Of a DNA stretch of 64,000 bases, positions 17,714-27,029 are shown piece after piece (within the stretch, counting starts at the first letter, position 1; the number at the start of each line of letters is the position of its first letter). A program made the position numbers and the translations under genes. Below the pieces are notes generated by a model. The model made no database searches, was not told the origin of the DNA, and saw only the letters and a list, made by a program, of their open reading frames with translations. The stretch comes from Verrucomicrobia bacterium LW23 (GTDB lineage: Bacteria > Verrucomicrobiota > Verrucomicrobiia > Methylacidiphilales > UBA1321): NCBI GenBank assembly GCA_003054695.1, contig QAZA01000003.1, positions 62,001-126,000 on the forward strand. The letters run 5' to 3'.

Positions 17714-18736
17714 ATGGCAAATCAGCGCGAAATCGCCAAAGCACTCGGACTGGCCCAGGCCACCGTGTCCCTTGCCATGCGGGGGCATCCCAGCATACCG
17801 GCCAAAACACAGGAGCTGGTGTGGGAGACTGCAAAGAAGCTGGGGTACCGCCCCAACCCCATGGTGGCCGCGCTGATGGAGAGCATCCGCTCGGGCCGCC
17901 CCGTGAAGGATCAGGGCTGCCTTGCCATCCTTTACGATAAGGACTCGCGCGATCCCTTTCTGCAAAAGCTGAGCGCCTACCGTATCCAGCTGGAGGGCAT
18001 GCAAAATCAGGCTATTCTGCGCGGCTACCGGTCCGAGTGCTTTTACCTGCATAACCCCGGAGTGACGGCAGAGGCGCTGGACCGCCAGTTGTACTCGCGC
18101 GGCATCGCGGGCGTTATCCTGGCGGCACCCAAGTCGGTGGATTCACCCGCGGTACGCATGCAATGGGATCGGTATGCCGCCTCCACCATCAGCTATACGT
18201 GGCAGGTGCCCGCCGTGGACCGCGTTTCCTCCCATCACCGCCACAACGTGGACCTCGCGTTCCAGAAAGTGCTGGAGCGCGGTTACCTGCGCATTGGCAT
18301 GTGCCTGCCCGCGGCGGCCTGCAATGGAGTGGACTCCAACTGGCTGGCCGGCTACCTGGTCTGCGAGTCACATCTGCCCGCCAGGCGCCGCATCCCGCTC
18401 TTCAAAGGCACCATCCATGACACGCCGACGGAAAAATTCCGCGCCTGGCACGAGCGCTGGAAACCCGACGTCATCCTCTCCCTCATGGGCGAGGAAACAC
18501 ATTGGCTGAAGCAGATCGGCATCCCCCGCGAAGCCATGCGCATTGTCTGCCTCAACCTCCAACCCGGCTCCCCCCTCAGCGGCATCGTCGAGAACAACTA
18601 CGACGTCGGCGCTGCCGCCACCGACATCGTGGTGCAAAAGCTCAACCATAACGAGCGCGGCCTGCCCGCCCACCCCCGCCTGCTGCTGATTGACGGCAGC
18701 TGGAAGGAGGGAAATTCTCTGCCGGCGGCGCACTGA
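17714..18736 (+). CDS. LacI-family transcriptional regulator
   Basis: The 340-residue protein has the standard LacI architecture: an N-terminal helix-turn-helix (residues 3-24, REIAKALGLAQATVSLAM), the hinge region KKLGYRPNPMV (about 41-51) and a periplasmic-binding-protein-like effector domain. The effector domain is divergent from sugar repressors (few of the usual sugar-contact motifs), so the inducer is unknown. It is divergently transcribed from the beta-helix gene. Palindromes upstream of that gene and of the following pseudopilin operon suggest it controls both and itself. A weak TAAGGA ribosome site lies about 14 nt before the ATG. Confidence 0.92.
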   Translation: MANQREIAKALGLAQATVSLAMRGHPSIPAKTQELVWETAKKLGYRPNPMVAALMESIRSGRPVKDQGCLAILYDKDSRDPFLQKLSAYRIQLEGMQNQAILRGYRSECFYLHNPGVTAEALDRQLYSRGIAGVILAAPKSVDSPAVRMQWDRYAASTISYTWQVPAVDRVSSHHRHNVDLAFQKVLERGYLRIGMCLPAAACNGVDSNWLAGYLVCESHLPARRRIPLFKGTIHDTPTEKFRAWHERWKPDVILSLMGEETHWLKQIGIPREAMRIVCLNLQPGSPLSGIVENNYDVGAAATDIVVQKLNHNERGLPAHPRLLLIDGSWKEGNSLPAAH

Positions 18737-19060
18737 TTCTACTATGCTTATCAAGCCACGAATGCGTGAATACCGCCGCAGTCTACGCAAAAAGACAGCT
18801 TAACCTGGGTATCGGCGAACCCACACGCTGCCAGGGGCAGCGCGGAAAGCCTCCGGTCTGGAATTCGTCGAAGCGATCGATCGGAAGATTGTTTCACCGA
18901 TGTTGAGCTTCGTCGACCTCCTGCCGGGGTCGTCCGATTTCTGCCGCAGGCGCCATCCAGCCAGATTGTTCCCGTTACTAATCGTGATTAGCGAGGGGGA
19001 CGTTGTCAAAGTCGCCATTGCATCCTACGCTTGCTTTACCAACAAGAAAGGACGAACGTT
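18737..19060. other. Leader region of the pseudopilin cassette
   Basis: No gene is supported. Near its right end are the operator candidate (18977-18992) and a plausible sigma-70-like promoter: TTGTCA at 19003-19008 and TACGCT at 19026-19031, 17 bp apart. An AAAGGA ribosome site (about 19047-19052) precedes the ATG at 19061. The left 200 bp show no recognisable terminator or repeat. Confidence 0.4.
18977..18992. promoter_or_regulatory. Palindromic operator candidate, site 2
   Basis: ACTAATCGTGATTAGC contains the inverted repeat CTAATC/GATTAG with a 2-bp centre and matches the reverse complement of site 1 (17630-17645) at 15 of 16 positions. It lies 68 bp before the start codon of cassette protein D and about 10 bp upstream of the best -35 candidate. 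It would place the pseudopilin operon under the LacI-type regulator encoded just upstream. Binding just above the -35 could repress or activate; the sequence does not decide. Confidence 0.68.
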
Positions 19061-19795
19061 ATGAATCGCTGGAGACTTCAGTTTTCAATGTCATCGCAGG
19101 TGCGCCCGGGATTGCAGGCGCGGCGCGGCAGTCGGGATGAGGCGGCGTTTACGCTGGTGGAGATGATGACGGTGGTCAGCATCACGTTCGTGCTGATGGC
19201 TTTAACGGGGCCGGCATTGCGGTCGTTGATCGGGGGAAACTCGGTAAACCGGGCAGTGGCGGATTTCTCCTCCACGCTGACGATGGCGCGCACCTACGCC
19301 ATGGCTAACAATACATATGTGCGGGTGGTGATGGCAAAGTCCACCTATGGGCCGTACGGCGCCACGCGGCTGGTTATCCTGCCAATCTACTCCGCGGACG
19401 GATCGCTGGATCAGGACAGCAGCACGGATATGCGGGACGCGAGCAAATGGCCCGCACTTTCGCAGGCCGTGGTGCTGGATCAGATGGAGCTGAGCGATAC
19501 GATCAACGCCATCGCGCCCGACACTCAGAACGATGCGTTGCCGGGGGACACCGCCTCGGATATCGCCGACTTTATCCGGCGCGCTCCGGGCCTGGGGAGT
19601 GCCGAGCTCCCCTTCAACGCATGCGTTCAGTTTCAACCGTCCGGAGAGGCGCGTGTGTCGAAGGGCATTCCGGCCCGCTACATCCGCATTGCCGTGGATG
19701 GCAGCGGCGCGAAGGCCGGGCGTAATCCGTTTATCCTGCGCGTCTCCGGAGCCAGCGGCAGCGTGGATGTGCTCCGCGTAGGGGAGCAGATGTGA
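19061..19795 (+). CDS. Verru_Chthon cassette protein D, pseudopilin-like
   Basis: The ATG at 19061 follows an AAAGGA ribosome site; an upstream in-frame TTG at 19031 is less likely. The 244-residue protein has a type IV prepilin N-terminus: a basic leader, then FTLVEMMTVVSITFVLMALTGPAL, where a prepilin peptidase would cut before the Phe and the Glu at +5 is present. The globular part follows (SSTLTMARTYAMANNTYVRVVM..., later ARYIRIAVDGSGAKAGRNPFILRVSG). Its first position in a D-B-C-A gene order matches the four-gene cassette defined in Verrucomicrobium and Chthoniobacter. Function is presumed to be a minor pseudopilin of a secretion or surface-assembly machine; no ATPase or secretin is in the window. 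Confidence 0.85.
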   Translation: MNRWRLQFSMSSQVRPGLQARRGSRDEAAFTLVEMMTVVSITFVLMALTGPALRSLIGGNSVNRAVADFSSTLTMARTYAMANNTYVRVVMAKSTYGPYGATRLVILPIYSADGSLDQDSSTDMRDASKWPALSQAVVLDQMELSDTINAIAPDTQNDALPGDTASDIADFIRRAPGLGSAELPFNACVQFQPSGEARVSKGIPARYIRIAVDGSGAKAGRNPFILRVSGASGSVDVLRVGEQM

Positions 19796-20379
19796 CGCTG
19801 CACGTACGCAGTCGAGGCTCGGCGGCTTTCTCGCTGGTGGAAGTTGCTCTGGCTCTTGGGATTGTGGCGTTTGTTCTGCTTGGCGTGATGGCTCTGCTGC
19901 CACTTGGGGTCAAAAGCAACCAGATATCGAGGGACGAAGCGCGCGCGGCGGGGATCTTGACCGCTCTGGAGGCGGATCTGCGCAATACGCACCCCGCTCT
20001 GGGGGCGGGACCGGCGGGTGCCGGCAAGTCGCTCCAGTTTGGCATGCCGCTGCCCTACACGGTCTCTTCCTCCACTGGCCAGCTCATTTTCAATCCCTCG
20101 CTTGTCAAAAATGACATGACGGGCGGCTACAGCGTCCTTCTGGACGAGACCGAGCTGCCAATGCCGGCAACCGCGCCGGCAGGAGCGCCGGGCCGCTTTC
20201 AGGCCACCATTGTCTACACACGCACGCCGGCGGATATGGATGCCGACACGCTCGCTCCGATTGAAGCGCGCCTCATCGTAAACTGGCCGTCGATCACCAC
20301 CTCCGATATCTCGGATCTCACCAACACAGCAAAAGTCTCCGGCTACGTCGAAGCCTGCGTCACTTTTCCCGCGCCATGA
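19792..20379 (+). CDS. Verru_Chthon cassette protein B, pseudopilin-like
   Basis: The gene starts with GTG and overlaps the D gene stop by four bases (GTGA). The 195-residue protein has a short leader and a prepilin segment, FSLVEVALALGIVAFVLLGVMALLP, with Glu at +5, like GspI/PilV-type minor pseudopilins. The segment LPLGVKSNQISRDEARAAGILTALEADLRNTHP directly after the helix is typical of the B family. The C-terminal part (RFQATIVYTRTP..., LIVNWPSI) is strand-rich. It is translationally coupled to its neighbours and should be processed and assembled with C, D and A. Confidence 0.85.
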   Translation: MTLHVRSRGSAAFSLVEVALALGIVAFVLLGVMALLPLGVKSNQISRDEARAAGILTALEADLRNTHPALGAGPAGAGKSLQFGMPLPYTVSSSTGQLIFNPSLVKNDMTGGYSVLLDETELPMPATAPAGAPGRFQATIVYTRTPADMDADTLAPIEARLIVNWPSITTSDISDLTNTAKVSGYVEACVTFPAP

Positions 20380-21368
20380 TATTCCGCAGCCCCCATTTCC
20401 ACTTGCAGCGCCGCACCATCTTTTGCCGGGGCTTTACCCTGGTGGAGCTGATTACGGCCATGGCGGTGCTGGCTGTGCTGGGGCTGATTATTGCGCAGCT
20501 TACCACCGCCACGGTGCAGATCTCCGATCTTAGCAACCGTGCGATCAACGCCACCGGGCAGGCCCGGCTGGTGCTGGATCGTATCGGTGCGGACCTGGCA
20601 ACGACCGTGCGGCGGCGCGATGTCGATTTTGTCGCCCGTAATCCAGCCGTAGGAGAGCCCGATGTGGAGAAGCGTAATGCCCTGTGGTTTGTGGCGTCCA
20701 CGCCGGCGGCGGATCTGCCTCCCGCAGACAACCGCGGCATCTCGGTTGTTGCGTATCAGGTTGCGCCCCACCCCAATAACGCCAACCGGCTATGCCTGGT
20801 GCGCGCGGGGTTGTCCGTGCCGTGGAATCGCCCGGCCGCGTGGAGCGATACCGACTTTATGGGGATAAAGGCGGATGGCCTGCCCGTGCGGCTCAGCTCC
20901 GCGGACACCTCTTTCCCTCGCGACCTGGTGCCGGCGGCACCGAACTTTGACGTGCTGGCGCCTGGCGTTATCCGAATGGTAGTGGGCTTCCAGCTCTACC
21001 CGGACAATCTCCCCGTGGATCTCGCCGACGGCACGCACTTTGACAATGCGCAAGGCCAGATCGTCTACAGCCCGCCTATACGCTCCGGCACCGGGGCCGT
21101 CGCGTATGTCGATACGGACCGTATAAGCAGCATCGTGGTCGGTGTCGTCGCCTTGGACCTGGAAAGCCTGCGTCTGCTGAACGCCGCACAGGTTATGGCT
21201 CTGGCTCAGCACTTTGGAGGGGTACCCATGAACTCCGTGCCCGTGGCCGCGTGGCGAGCCGCCTCTGACAACGCCGTGTTGAGCGGCGTGCCCCCGCGGG
21301 CGGCGCAGTCGGTCCGCGTTTTCCAACGCTTTTATCCCATGACTCCCAACGGAAGCAAACGCCTATGA
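20376..21368 (+). CDS. Verru_Chthon cassette protein C, pseudopilin-like
   Basis: The ATG overlaps the B gene stop (ATGA). The 330-residue protein has a 23-residue basic leader followed by FTLVELITAMAVLAVLGLIIAQLTT, a canonical prepilin helix with Glu at +5. The next segment, GQARLVLDRIGADLATTVRRRDVDF, is reminiscent of GspJ/PilW-type pseudopilins. The protein includes a repeated claim-to-family stretch FVASTPAADLP and a later GVVALDLESLRLL. It ends FQRFYPMTPNGSKRL. The gene overlaps cassette A by four bases, so the four genes form one tightly coupled operon. Confidence 0.85.
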   Translation: MIFRSPHFHLQRRTIFCRGFTLVELITAMAVLAVLGLIIAQLTTATVQISDLSNRAINATGQARLVLDRIGADLATTVRRRDVDFVARNPAVGEPDVEKRNALWFVASTPAADLPPADNRGISVVAYQVAPHPNNANRLCLVRAGLSVPWNRPAAWSDTDFMGIKADGLPVRLSSADTSFPRDLVPAAPNFDVLAPGVIRMVVGFQLYPDNLPVDLADGTHFDNAQGQIVYSPPIRSGTGAVAYVDTDRISSIVVGVVALDLESLRLLNAAQVMALAQHFGGVPMNSVPVAAWRAASDNAVLSGVPPRAAQSVRVFQRFYPMTPNGSKRL

Positions 21369-24300
21369 AACTGCCGTGCCTTGAACCAATTGGTCTTGCT
21401 CTTCCCCAAGAGCGGCGGTCCTCGTTGCGCAATCGCCGCGGAATGGCGCTGGTCATCACACTGGCTGGGCTGGCGCTCGTCACCGTGCTGATCCTGACAT
21501 TCTTTTCCTCGGCGCAGCTCAATCGCAAGATCGCGCTCAGCGGCTCTAATCTCGTTAAAGTTGACCTCCTTGCGCGATCCGCCATGGATATTGTGGTGGG
21601 CGAGGTGCGGGAAGAACTGCGCACAGGCTCTACAGTATCCGACGGCGGCAACCCGTCGTATCCGCTGATCTATAAGCCGCGAAATGTTGACGATTCGCTT
21701 CTTCGCAAAAACGGTGTGGCCGGCGAAGACGACCTCGCGCGCGTGCTGCTCCGCAAGGTCTCCTCGGACGGCGCGCCGCTGAACGGCAACGCGGGCGGTC
21801 GCATTCTGGCCTCCTCCGTATCCACTGCGGAGAAGAGCCTGAACGGGCGAATCTGGACCGCTTCCAAATGGTACACGGGGTCGAGCAGCCCCGCCCTGGG
21901 CTCCGCCGAGCTGCCCGACTGGGTGCTGGTGACGCGGCGCAACGGTATTGCCGTAAATCCGGGGGTGGAGACGGTACGCGATCCCGCGAACGCCAACTTT
22001 GTCATCGGCCGCTTTGCCTACGCAGTGTATGACATCGGGGGCCTTCTGGACGCGAATACCGCCGGCTTTCCCTCAACGCGTTCGTCGGGTTGCGGCTACA
22101 AGACAACGACCGCGTATGCGGACCTGACGGCGCTTGGTCTGAGTCAGGGCGCGTGCGACAGCTTTGCAGCATGGCGCAACCAGCGGGCGAACGGCACACT
22201 CCTCGACGCAGCGTCGTTTCAGGAATGGGCGACGGGCATGGATCGCAATCTCGGTTCCGCCTCGCCTGCTGCTACGCCCGATGCGATGATGCTGAATACC
22301 GTGAGTGATGGTTATCGCACCGCGCCTTTCGGCTCGAATGTGGTGCTGTCGCGCCGCGATCTGCTGAATCATCCGCATCTTAAGGGCGGGGGAACCGCGT
22401 CGTACTTCACCCACTTTTCCCGCTCCATGAGCGGGCCGGTCTCTGCGGCGGCACCGTTGAATGTTACTCTGTCCAATCCCGTGCTGGCGGACGTCCGCTC
22501 TACCGCGGCGGGGACAATCTCGCACTACCGCGACGACGGCACGATGGAAACCTACAGCGTAGCCGCGGGCACGCCACTGCTGCGCAGCCGCTTCTCCCTC
22601 GCCCGCCTTGCCTGGCTGACCCCGGAAGGCCCGAGCGCGGAGCTCCCCCTCAGCCACCCACAGTACCGGGCCGGTGGAACAGCCGCGGCGGTTCAGGCAT
22701 GCTTTGGCCTCGTCTGGCGGAGCGCGGATGCCCGCTGGGAATACGTCGGCAGCGAAGGAGGTGCCGTAAAATCGACGATCAAGACGCTGGCTACCGTGGC
22801 GGGCGAAAGGCGGGAACCGAATTTCTTCGAGCTGCTGCGTGCCGGCATTGCCGAGGGATCCCTGGGTCAGAAGACCGGAGCGCCCAATCCCATGAGCGGT
22901 GACGCCGGAGCCAGCAAGCCGGACGTCCAGCCCACTCTCGAATCGTCTAAAGACCTGCAGATCATGAAGATAGGCGCCAATATCATCGACTGCGCGGATA
23001 CCGATAACTATCCCACCATCCTGTACTTCGAGCCCGTCGCCGGCCTCGGCATCGAGGTGGCCGGCATCGAGAATTTGCCCTACTTCCACGGAGTCGACAC
23101 ATCTGCACTGAATGAGGCCGTTACCGCCACCAAAACGCTGAACAAGCTGGACTACATGTGGACGCCGGTGCTCTTCAATCCCCACAGCACCGCGTCTGGC
23201 GCCACCACATCGCCACCGGTGGCGGTCGAGGTATCGCTGACGAAAGCGATGATGACGCGCATTCAGCTCCTCGGTATGACGGTGGGCAGCACGGTGGATC
23301 TGGAGATCGATCTCTCCGGCAAACGCTTTTCCATAGACAGCACGGCCTTTCGTGATCGCCCCAACGTGGCACGAGGGTCCGGGCAGCCGCAGTCGCTGGC
23401 CACTCTGGTGCCCTACTGCACGGGAGAAGGTGATGTGCTCACATTCCGCATGTTCTCCTACCCTGCGGACAAACCGGGAGTATTGCCCGCGACCTACACC
23501 AGCAACCCGCAGTTGCGCGTGCAACTTGCCGATGTGCACCTGGAGCTGCGCTATACCACCCCGGGCGGAAAGATTAAGGCGTATGCTTCCCTGGGCAGCT
23601 ATGACGACGGCAAGGGCGGCATCGCTATGGGCACAATGTACCAGGATTGCAATACCATGGCGGGTGGCGCCGCAAATATGAACCAGAAGGTGATCAGCCG
23701 CGCGTCCTATAGTACTATACTGTGGGATCCCCGCACAATTCGCCTCGGGCCCAGCCAGGCATGGACCCGGTCGTCGGTCTCGTCTGTTCCGCTGCCGGAT
23801 AGCGACTCGGTGCGCAATCGCGATCCCTTTGGCTGGGCCGCCAACGCGGCCAATATCCACTGGGGCAAATGGCCGGAAGGTGGCAAGACGGGCGGCTACA
23901 CCAGCGCCCCAGTGGCGGACTACCTTAACATGCGCGACCCGGACGGCGTCACCCGCCCCGCCGACGGCTGGCTCGGCGGCCCGACAACCAACATTTACCG
24001 TAACCTGGCCGATCAGACGCGCCGCCCCGTTATCCTGCAGCGGCCCTATCGCTCCGTGGCCGAGCTGGGCTACGTCTCCCGGGATAATCCGTGGAAGACA
24101 CTGAGCTTTTTCGATAACACCAGCGCGGACGGTGCGCTGCTGGATCTCTTCTCCGTTTCTGACACAGCGCCCATTGTCGCCGGACGCGTGCAGCCCGGCG
24201 CATCCCCGCAACGCGTGGCGGAAGCGCTCTTTCGCGGCGCAGGCCAGGATTCCGCCGGCACCGCGCCTCTCGCGCAACCCGCCCAAGTTGCGAACGCCTG

Positions 24301-24646
24301 GCACTCCAGCGCTCTCGACGCCGCCGGCGGCGCGCTGCCGAGTATGCCTGCCACCGCGGCGGACATCCCCGCCTTCCTGATGTCGCTAAACGGCAACGCC
24401 GCGATGGGTTTGGACGCGATCAAATATCGCCGCGAAGCCGTCGCGCGCTCCCTGGCTGGCACCAGCCAGTTCCGCACCTGGAATCTCCTGATCGACGTCG
24501 TGGCGCAAACCGGCCGCTACCCTGCGTCGGCTACCGGCCTGGCAGACTTTATCGTGGAAGGTGAGAAACGCTATTGGCTCTCGATCGCCATCGACCGCTA
24601 CACCGGCAAAATCCTGGACCGCCACATCGAACCCGTTACGGAGTAG
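21365..24646 (+). CDS. Verru_Chthon cassette protein A
   Basis: The 1093-residue protein has a basic N-terminus and one membrane helix, GMALVITLAGLALVTVLILTFF, without a prepilin cut site (a PilX/GspK-like anchor). A very large extracytoplasmic domain follows. Landmarks shared with the second A-type gene in this window are VVGRFAY/VIGRFAYAVYD, REPNFFELLRAGIAEGSLGQ, RSVAELGYVSRDNPWK, and the C-terminal LLIDVVAQTGRYPASA...VEGEKRYWLSIAIDRYTGK. It is the last gene of the operon. Its size and position suggest it is the tip or cargo-recognition partner of the B/C/D pseudopilins; this is inferred from GspK-like proteins, not shown. Confidence 0.85.
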   Translation: MKLPCLEPIGLALPQERRSSLRNRRGMALVITLAGLALVTVLILTFFSSAQLNRKIALSGSNLVKVDLLARSAMDIVVGEVREELRTGSTVSDGGNPSYPLIYKPRNVDDSLLRKNGVAGEDDLARVLLRKVSSDGAPLNGNAGGRILASSVSTAEKSLNGRIWTASKWYTGSSSPALGSAELPDWVLVTRRNGIAVNPGVETVRDPANANFVIGRFAYAVYDIGGLLDANTAGFPSTRSSGCGYKTTTAYADLTALGLSQGACDSFAAWRNQRANGTLLDAASFQEWATGMDRNLGSASPAATPDAMMLNTVSDGYRTAPFGSNVVLSRRDLLNHPHLKGGGTASYFTHFSRSMSGPVSAAAPLNVTLSNPVLADVRSTAAGTISHYRDDGTMETYSVAAGTPLLRSRFSLARLAWLTPEGPSAELPLSHPQYRAGGTAAAVQACFGLVWRSADARWEYVGSEGGAVKSTIKTLATVAGERREPNFFELLRAGIAEGSLGQKTGAPNPMSGDAGASKPDVQPTLESSKDLQIMKIGANIIDCADTDNYPTILYFEPVAGLGIEVAGIENLPYFHGVDTSALNEAVTATKTLNKLDYMWTPVLFNPHSTASGATTSPPVAVEVSLTKAMMTRIQLLGMTVGSTVDLEIDLSGKRFSIDSTAFRDRPNVARGSGQPQSLATLVPYCTGEGDVLTFRMFSYPADKPGVLPATYTSNPQLRVQLADVHLELRYTTPGGKIKAYASLGSYDDGKGGIAMGTMYQDCNTMAGGAANMNQKVISRASYSTILWDPRTIRLGPSQAWTRSSVSSVPLPDSDSVRNRDPFGWAANAANIHWGKWPEGGKTGGYTSAPVADYLNMRDPDGVTRPADGWLGGPTTNIYRNLADQTRRPVILQRPYRSVAELGYVSRDNPWKTLSFFDNTSADGALLDLFSVSDTAPIVAGRVQPGASPQRVAEALFRGAGQDSAGTAPLAQPAQVANAWHSSALDAAGGALPSMPATAADIPAFLMSLNGNAAMGLDAIKYRREAVARSLAGTSQFRTWNLLIDVVAQTGRYPASATGLADFIVEGEKRYWLSIAIDRYTGKILDRHIEPVTE

Positions 24647-24821
24647 GCGATGCCCATGCCTATGCGTCCTCTATGTTTACTGAAACCTTTGCGCCGGCAG
24701 TCGACAACGTTCATCACCACAAATGACGTAGCTGCTCGCCTTCAAGTAGCGCTCAGTCAAGAATTTCCAGCGCAAATTTTTTGCCGAAGCGGCGATTCTT
24801 CTGGCCGAAACGAACACGCCG

Positions 24822-26522
24822 TCAGTCTGCAAGGGTAAAGACGCAGCCGCCGAACTTCCGGCCCAGCAGCAGGCTGAATTTCGTCTGGGACTCGTGCGTG
24901 AGGCTAAAGGTGGTAACGCCGAGGATATTGTCGGTATCGCACCCCTCAAGATGGGATTCGAACGCAAAAACCTGCCGGGCAATGACGACAATGTCTGACA
25001 GCTGGACTTCGGTCCACCGGGCGTTGCTGTAAATGCGTTCCGCCTTCTCCACCAGGCCGGTCACCACGGCGTGCATATCTGCAAAGTCGCGGTCATTATT
25101 CTCCACTGTCCGCTCCAGCGGACAGCCGAGGCCGGCGTGCTCCACAATTGCGCCATAGATGTGCGACCATGTCTCAAACCCGCGCGCCTCCAGCGAGCAG
25201 GCGGGGCGGCCCGTCTTGTCCCACTCGCGCACCAGCGCCCACAGTGCGGAAAGGATGGTCCGCCGCACGTCCGGCTGGCGCAGCGCCGTGGCGTCCAGCG
25301 GGCGGGTGTGCCTGGGGAGCGTTCTGGTGTCGGCCTCCTCTATATAAAGCTCCGAGCACAGCGCATAGCGCCGGATTTCGGCACTGGTTTCCAGGTTGGT
25401 GCCGGTGACAAACACCGTGCCTGTTTTCTGCGCCGTGCCGGAGCGGGAGCCGCATGCGCCGCGACCTTCCCACGTTGTCGTGGAGAGCAGCGCTTCCAGC
25501 GTGGGGATCTGCTGGTAGCCTTTGACGTTGTCAAAAAAGAGATACGATGCCTCGGCGCGGGTTTCGGTATCCAGCACCTGGCGAAACTCGTCATCATTCG
25601 CCAGCAGGGTCTGCATCCGGCACTCGCCCATCACCGGGATCAGGGCAATCTGCGCCAGCAATGTCTTGCCAGAGCCGGGGCAGTTGGCGTTGTAGATGAA
25701 ATTGAGCCTCCGTGTGTCGTGGGGCAGCAGCATATCGCCAAAGACGGAAAGCATTCCGGCGATCGCCACCGCCCTGTCGCAGCCCGAATTGTCGGGACGC
25801 GAATCGCTGAAGGGAAAATCCCGAAAGAGATTTTGCATCACCATGCGAGCCTCGGGCAGGTCCAGCTTGTCGTACTCAAACCCGCAGTCGCATGTAAAGG
25901 CGCCGCTTTCTTCATCATATCCCACGGGCAGTAACTCCAATTCGCCGCTTTCGCGAAACACGGGCAGCGGCACGGGGTTTATTCTCTCGATCGGATAGAG
26001 CTGCCACAGGAAGGCATCGCTCTCCAGCGTCGCCTCCGCACATTCCGTAGTCATGGTGGCGAGGGAGCGTTCGATATCTCCATCATCATTCCGCCGAAGC
26101 TTGTACGTGGAGGCAAAGTGCTGGATAAACGTCTTGAAGCGGCGCGCCGTCATCTCCGCAACAACGCCGGTTTCGCGGTGCACCGTAACGGGTACCATGC
26201 CCCGCCGAAACAATCCGTTGCCACGCATGAGATCGCCGGCCTGTATCGCAAAACTCAGCAGGCTCGGCCCCGCTTCCCCGGGGAGCTGAATCATCGGCAG
26301 CCCGGAGGAGTCCAGTTCCGCCTCGTCCAGCTGGATGACGTTATCCTTGCGGGCTGTGGAGGCGATGCCGTTGCTCTGGCGCCGCCCGGCTGGGGAGGGC
26401 ATGAGCACGCAGTCTGCCGCGGAGACAGGAATCGCACGGCGCGGCTCGTTCTCGAGGCATGCGTCGGGCGTTATCCGCTTTACGTTGTTCATAATAAGCT
26501 CGCCGGTTTCGAGGATTCTCAT
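24822..26522 (-). CDS. P-loop ATPase resembling mobile-element primase/helicases
   Basis: The 566-residue protein has no signal peptide. Walker A is CPGSGKTLLA (Lys286), a Walker B-like SYLFFDNVKG follows (Asp331), and then a stretch LLSTTTWEGRG...VFVTGTNLETSAEIRRY resembling the sensor and arginine-finger region of helicases carried by phages and integrative elements. A Cys pair, CDCGFEYDKLD (211-221), may be a small metal site. N-terminal about 60 residues are low-complexity. No integrase, att site or plasmid gene is adjacent, so this may be a remnant of an element or a fixed gene. Family name and DNA substrate cannot be fixed from the sequence. Confidence 0.55.
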   Translation of the reverse strand: MRILETGELIMNNVKRITPDACLENEPRRAIPVSAADCVLMPSPAGRRQSNGIASTARKDNVIQLDEAELDSSGLPMIQLPGEAGPSLLSFAIQAGDLMRGNGLFRRGMVPVTVHRETGVVAEMTARRFKTFIQHFASTYKLRRNDDGDIERSLATMTTECAEATLESDAFLWQLYPIERINPVPLPVFRESGELELLPVGYDEESGAFTCDCGFEYDKLDLPEARMVMQNLFRDFPFSDSRPDNSGCDRAVAIAGMLSVFGDMLLPHDTRRLNFIYNANCPGSGKTLLAQIALIPVMGECRMQTLLANDDEFRQVLDTETRAEASYLFFDNVKGYQQIPTLEALLSTTTWEGRGACGSRSGTAQKTGTVFVTGTNLETSAEIRRYALCSELYIEEADTRTLPRHTRPLDATALRQPDVRRTILSALWALVREWDKTGRPACSLEARGFETWSHIYGAIVEHAGLGCPLERTVENNDRDFADMHAVVTGLVEKAERIYSNARWTEVQLSDIVVIARQVFAFESHLEGCDTDNILGVTTFSLTHESQTKFSLLLGRKFGGCVFTLAD

Positions 26523-27029
26523 ACTTGCTTCCTGAGTTTTGAATACACTGTTGTTTTAAAGAAAATATAGCACTACGTCATCCCTATTCATCCCATCTAA
26601 GGTATTTCGAAGCAGAGCTAAGGTTTTCCCTGACACCCCGTCCTCGGCGAACGATCCTCCAATGTTCCCTGTCTCTCCAGGCACTGTGGAGTGCTGCTTG
26701 CGGAAGATTTGTGTTGTCGTACTGGCTGTAGGCATTGCTTCGCTTTGCAAACTAAAGAGCAACTCGGAAGTAGATCCGCCCGAACACTATTTTCTTTGTG
26801 TCTACTGATCCGCTCACTATCACTTTTGATAAACTGTCATTCACAAACTATCCGCACAACCGCGTTTGGGGCGCATCGTTCACTTATAGCATCGGTTTTA
26901 CGTGTAACTGGAAAACGCTTAGCTTATGCGCATCATACATGCAAAGGATGGTAACTGCATCCCGTACTTGCCGGGCTTTTGATGCACTAAGGCCGGGAGG
27001 GCTGGCAGCAGCAGCAACCATCCATTAAC
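26523..27029. other. AT-richer intergenic region
   Basis: About 500 bp of clearly lower GC than the chromosome around it. No convincing gene, RNA or repeat was found. Open frames up to about 87 codons on the plus strand overlap one another and lack start signals and recognisable motifs. It separates the P-loop ATPase gene (minus) from the FG-GAP protein gene (plus), so it should hold both promoters. Confidence 0.4.

Noticed and set aside
22073-24304. 743-codon minus-strand frame inside cassette A
   Set aside because: Antisense shadow; composition biased to Arg, His and Gly, with no ribosome site or motif.
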